Source of the DNA: Flavobacteria bacterium GWA2_35_26 | Lineage (GTDB): Bacteria > Bacteroidota > Bacteroidia > Flavobacteriales > Flavobacteriaceae | Length of the DNA stretch: 64,000 nucleotides | Assembly (NCBI GenBank): GCA_001800905.1 | Contig: MGWH01000001.1 | Coordinates: 1 to 64,000 of the forward strand | Direction of reading: 5' to 3' | In this document: one piece after another, positions 61,399-64,000 of the stretch | How the letters are laid out: each line of letters starts with the position of its first letter | Numbering within the stretch: position 1 is the stretch's first letter | Notes under the pieces: model-generated | What the model was told of the DNA's origin: nothing | The model's input: only the letters and a program-made list of their open reading frames with translations | Databases searched by the model: none | Position numbers and translations under genes: made by a program

Positions 61399-62712
61399 TT
61401 AGGCACGAATTATTTTAGCACCGATAGCTCTTAAACGCTCATCGATACGCTCATATCCTCTGTCAATTTGATCGATATTTTGAATCGTGCTAGTTCCTTT
61501 TGCAGAAAGCGCAGCAATCAATAAAGAGATACCCGCACGAATATCTGGAGAAGACATGGTAGTCGCTTTTAATTGCGATTTAAAATCATGTCCTATCACT
61601 ACTGCTCTATGTGGATCACACAACATAATTTTGGCACCCATATCAATTAATTTGTCCACAAAGAACAAACGGCTTTCAAACATTTTTTGGTGAATCAAAA
61701 CATCGCCTTTAGCTTGTGTAGCCACAACTAAAACAATACTCAATAAGTCAGGCGTAAAACCTGGCCATGGCGCATCAGCAATAGTTAAAATAGAACCGTC
61801 AATATCGGTTTTAACTTCATAACCATCCACATGAGAAGGAATATAAATATCATCTCCGCGTTTCTCTAAAGTGATTCCCAATTTTCTAAACACATTTGGA
61901 ATTACACCCAAATTATCCCAGCTTACATCTTTAATGGTGATTTCTGATTTAGTCATTGCTGCCAATCCAATCCAACTTCCAATTTCGATCATGTCAGGGA
62001 GAATTCTGTGCTCACAACCACCCAAACTAGCTACACCTTCAATAGTAAGTAAGTTGGATCCAACACCTGTAATTTTAGCTCCCATAGAATTCAACATTTT
62101 ACACAACTGTTGCAAATACGGTTCGCAAGCAGCGTTGTAAATAGAAGTGGTTCCTTTAGCCAAAACAGCCGCCATAACAATATTAGCTGTTCCAGTAACA
62201 GATGCTTCGTCTAATAACATATGAGCACCTTGTAAACCTTCGGCAGGAGTTTCTACTCCATAGAAATGGTCTTCTTTGTTGTATCTGAATTTGGCTCCTA
62301 AATTAATGAATCCCTCGAAGTGAGTATCTAATCTTCTACGTCCGATTTTATCTCCACCTGGCTTTGGAATGTATCCTTTACCAAAACGAGCTAATAACGG
62401 TCCAACAATCATAATAGAACCACGAAGAGCTCCTCCTTCTTTTTTGAAGGCTTCTGTTTCTAGGTAATTAACATTTACCTCATCAGCTTGAAAAGTATAG
62501 GAATTCGGTCCGTTTTTTTGAATTTTAACTCCTAAATTACCTAATAAAGTAATTAGTTTATTGATATCAATAATGTCTGGCACATTGTTGATTGTCACTT
62601 TTTCTGGGGTCAATAAAATAGCACAAAGTATTTGTAAAGCCTCATTTTTTGCTCCTTGTGGTGTGATTTCTCCTTTTAGACGAATGCCACCTTCGATTTT
62701 GAAAATTCCCAT
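61399..62712 (-). CDS. murA: UDP-N-acetylglucosamine 1-carboxyvinyltransferase, Asp form
   Basis: A 437-residue enzyme that transfers enolpyruvate from PEP to UDP-GlcNAc, the first committed step of peptidoglycan. It begins FKIEGGIRLKGEITPQGAKN. The mobile active-site loop reads KPGGDKIGRRRLDTH, so residue 121 is Asp where most bacteria have Cys. The Asp form is active and resists fosfomycin. It abuts the DUF4290 gene upstream. Length and other motifs are typical. Confidence 0.95.
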   Translation of the reverse strand: MGIFKIEGGIRLKGEITPQGAKNEALQILCAILLTPEKVTINNVPDIIDINKLITLLGNLGVKIQKNGPNSYTFQADEVNVNYLETEAFKKEGGALRGSIMIVGPLLARFGKGYIPKPGGDKIGRRRLDTHFEGFINLGAKFRYNKEDHFYGVETPAEGLQGAHMLLDEASVTGTANIVMAAVLAKGTTSIYNAACEPYLQQLCKMLNSMGAKITGVGSNLLTIEGVASLGGCEHRILPDMIEIGSWIGLAAMTKSEITIKDVSWDNLGVIPNVFRKLGITLEKRGDDIYIPSHVDGYEVKTDIDGSILTIADAPWPGFTPDLLSIVLVVATQAKGDVLIHQKMFESRLFFVDKLIDMGAKIMLCDPHRAVVIGHDFKSQLKATTMSSPDIRAGISLLIAALSAKGTSTIQNIDQIDRGYERIDERLRAIGAKIIRA

Positions 62713-63432
62713 TTATTTTTGTTTATTTTTTTGAAACTGTTTTGGTTTCCCTGGTTTATTGTTGTTTTTGTTCCCCTGAATCTTTGGTTGACCTACTGGC
62801 AATATTTTATTCGATACCCGTTTATTGGTTCGCAATAGATCAGTAGTATTTAATAACTCCTCTGTACTTTGTAATAAATTTAATTTACCATCCGACAATT
62901 CGTAAAGATGTTCAAAAATCACATCATCTTTCACGGTATCTTTATTCCAACTTAAATACGATTTCTTCATGTGATTGGCAATGACTTTTACCAAAGCACT
63001 TTTCATTTCTCCTTCGTCCCATTTGTTAGCCACGTCTATCATGTACTTGATATTGTTGCCGTAATAACGGTATTTTGGAAAGTTTTGTGGGTATTGTAAT
63101 ACATCTGGTTTCAGTTGTAAAACTTCTCGAGACGGAATTGGATAGGGTGAAACTACATCCAACTTAAAGTCGGACATAATGAACAATTGATCCCATAATT
63201 TATGTTGAAAATCAGGAACATCTCGCAAATGTGGATTCAAGGTTCCCATCACTTGAATGATGTATTTAGCCGCTTTATTGCGTTCTTCAGCATCTTCAAT
63301 TTCGGTTGCTTGATCAATTAGTTTTTGCAAATGGCGCCCGTACTCCGGAATAATCAAATGCGATCGCTCTGCATTGTATTCCAAGTGATGTACTACATCA
63401 TTCGCATTTTCTTTGGTGTATTTTGAATTCAT
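62713..63432 (-). CDS. DUF4290 protein
   Basis: A 239-residue, mainly helical protein with the DUF4290 pattern: EYNAERSHLIIPEYGRHLQKLI, KYIIQVMGTLNPHLRDVPDF and YPQNFPKYRYYGNNI. The C-terminal tail (about 205-239) is very basic and rich in Gln, Asn, Lys and Pro. The family is limited to Bacteroidota and always near murA; its function is unknown. It follows the DUF493 gene by three bases. Confidence 0.87.
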   Translation of the reverse strand: MNSKYTKENANDVVHHLEYNAERSHLIIPEYGRHLQKLIDQATEIEDAEERNKAAKYIIQVMGTLNPHLRDVPDFQHKLWDQLFIMSDFKLDVVSPYPIPSREVLQLKPDVLQYPQNFPKYRYYGNNIKYMIDVANKWDEGEMKSALVKVIANHMKKSYLSWNKDTVKDDVIFEHLYELSDGKLNLLQSTEELLNTTDLLRTNKRVSNKILPVGQPKIQGNKNNNKPGKPKQFQKNKQK

Positions 63433-63435
63433 ATT

Positions 63436-63732
63436 TTATAAGGAAACGATCCCTTCAATTACCGAAACTTCGATGTATTTGTCAATTATTTCTTGAGCGT
63501 CTTTCATTTGCACATCTACCGACACACTGGTAAATTTTCCTGTTTTGGATTTCGTAGTCTTAATTACGGCGCCCATGCAATCAAATGCATCTTCTACTCG
63601 CTGTACATTATCATCAACTGAAGGAACAATAAATTTAAAGAGATATTCCGCTGGCCATGTATTACTAAGGTCTAACTCTACTTTTAATCTCTCATAAAAT
63701 TCAGCAGTCTTTTTTTCTTTCTCTTGATCCAT
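63436..63732 (-). CDS. DUF493 protein
   Basis: A 98-residue ferredoxin-like-fold protein (YbeD/DUF493), with FYERLKVELDLSNTWPAEYLFKFIVPS and SKTGKFTSVSVDVQM. It may regulate by small-molecule binding. It heads the leftward unit DUF493, DUF4290, murA. CAAATATA at 63753-63760 is a likely -7 element (minus-strand TATATTTG), giving a leader of about 14 bases. Confidence 0.87.
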   Translation of the reverse strand: MDQEKEKKTAEFYERLKVELDLSNTWPAEYLFKFIVPSVDDNVQRVEDAFDCMGAVIKTTKSKTGKFTSVSVDVQMKDAQEIIDKYIEVSVIEGIVSL

Positions 63733-63855
63733 TTGTAAGCATAAAATTAACGCAAATATAAGGTATTGATTTTAGAATTTAGAATTTCAAGTTGTTTTTT
63801 GAAATGAATGATAATTATCTAAAGGATTAATTTTTAAAATCCCATTTACTTTAGG

Positions 63856-63863
63856 TAAATTTG
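63856..63863 (+). promoter_or_regulatory. -7 element of the P-loop ATPase gene
   Basis: TAAATTTG matches TAnnTTTG 17 bases before the GTG start. No clear -33 TTG. Confidence 0.4.
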
Positions 63864-63880
63864 CGACTTATTTACAAAAA

Positions 63881-64000
63881 GTGCAAAAAGAAATCATCGT
63901 AATTATTGGCGGCCCTGGAACAGGAAAGACAACTATCATTGACGGATTAGTCCAAAATGGATATTGTTGCTATCCTGAAATTTCTAGACAGGTCACTGCC
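63881..64000 (+). CDS. AAA-type P-loop ATPase/kinase, cut by window edge
   Basis: The first 40 codons of a gene. From GTG 63881 it reads QKEIIVIIGGPGTGKTTIID with Walker A GGPGTGKTT, followed by EISRQVT as in AAA_28-type nucleotide kinase-like proteins. The rest lies outside the window, so function cannot be judged. Confidence 0.7.
   Translation, partial: MQKEIIVIIGGPGTGKTTIIDGLVQNGYCCYPEISRQVTA

Noticed and set aside
1..64000. CRISPR array, insertion sequence, integrase-bounded island or prophage
   Set aside because: No spaced direct repeats, transposase motifs or phage structural genes were seen; the only recombinase is a housekeeping XerD.

Overview
The window looks like chromosomal DNA of a Flavobacteriaceae member (Bacteroidota), probably Flavobacterium or a close relative. 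The DNA is AT-rich. Promoters match the Bacteroidota TTG / TAnnTTTG type and there are almost no Shine-Dalgarno sites. Typical markers are a split transketolase, TonB-dependent receptors with CarboxypepD-like plugs, DUF4199, DUF4290, DUF4252 and TIGR03643 proteins, a GlmU-like TIGR03991 protein and a 6S-Flavo-like RNA beside zapA. I see no prophage, IS element, CRISPR array or rRNA. Most of the window is core genome with a few accessory patches.

0-12 kb: a cysteine desulfurase, a two-repeat lipoprotein, an Smr-domain protein, cysE-cysM for cysteine synthesis, an SGNH hydrolase, two tandem rhodaneses behind a candidate Crp/Fnr-type operator, the two transketolase halves, an FKBP-like calcium-repeat lipoprotein, an S4 RNA-binding protein, a phosphoribosyltransferase, shikimate kinase and a tRNA-Lys/tRNA-Lys/tRNA-Leu cluster. 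12-24 kb: an S41 protease; a cobalamin uptake locus with riboswitch-led btuB divergent from btuF-btuC-btuD; trmL and an RluE-type pseudouridine synthase; rmuC; a thioesterase; a YceI-like protein.

23-33.4 kb is the most coherent accessory-like region. A TetR-like regulator, an ABC1 kinase, a TIGR03643 protein, an atypical SDR and folE run rightward. A tightly coupled leftward operon encodes a MerR/B12-binding CarH-type regulator, crtI, crtB, crtZ, an SRPBCC protein and a photolyase. The regulator keeps the residues used for adenosylcobalamin photosensing. Carotenoid shielding, photolyase repair and folate synthesis (possible antenna cofactor) therefore look like one light-responsive programme, and the cobalamin importer lies about 10 kb away.

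33-47 kb: carB lacking the allosteric domain, rpmH, a GIY-YIG nuclease gene bracketed by palindromic repeats that also encode its own C-terminus, a lytic transglycosylase, an ABC-F ATPase, an unusual Kelch-TM-cytoplasmic-domain protein, a GlmU-like protein, rpmE2, DUF4199 plus a glycosyltransferase, and an ORF6N gene broken at a G7 tract. 47-64 kb: a phosphohexomutase, an MsbA-like ABC exporter, a TonB receptor, an M23 peptidase, a small coiled-coil protein, zapA, 6S RNA, rny, xerD, aroQ, a CDF transporter and murA, which carries Asp in place of the fosfomycin-target Cys. The right edge cuts a P-loop ATPase gene.
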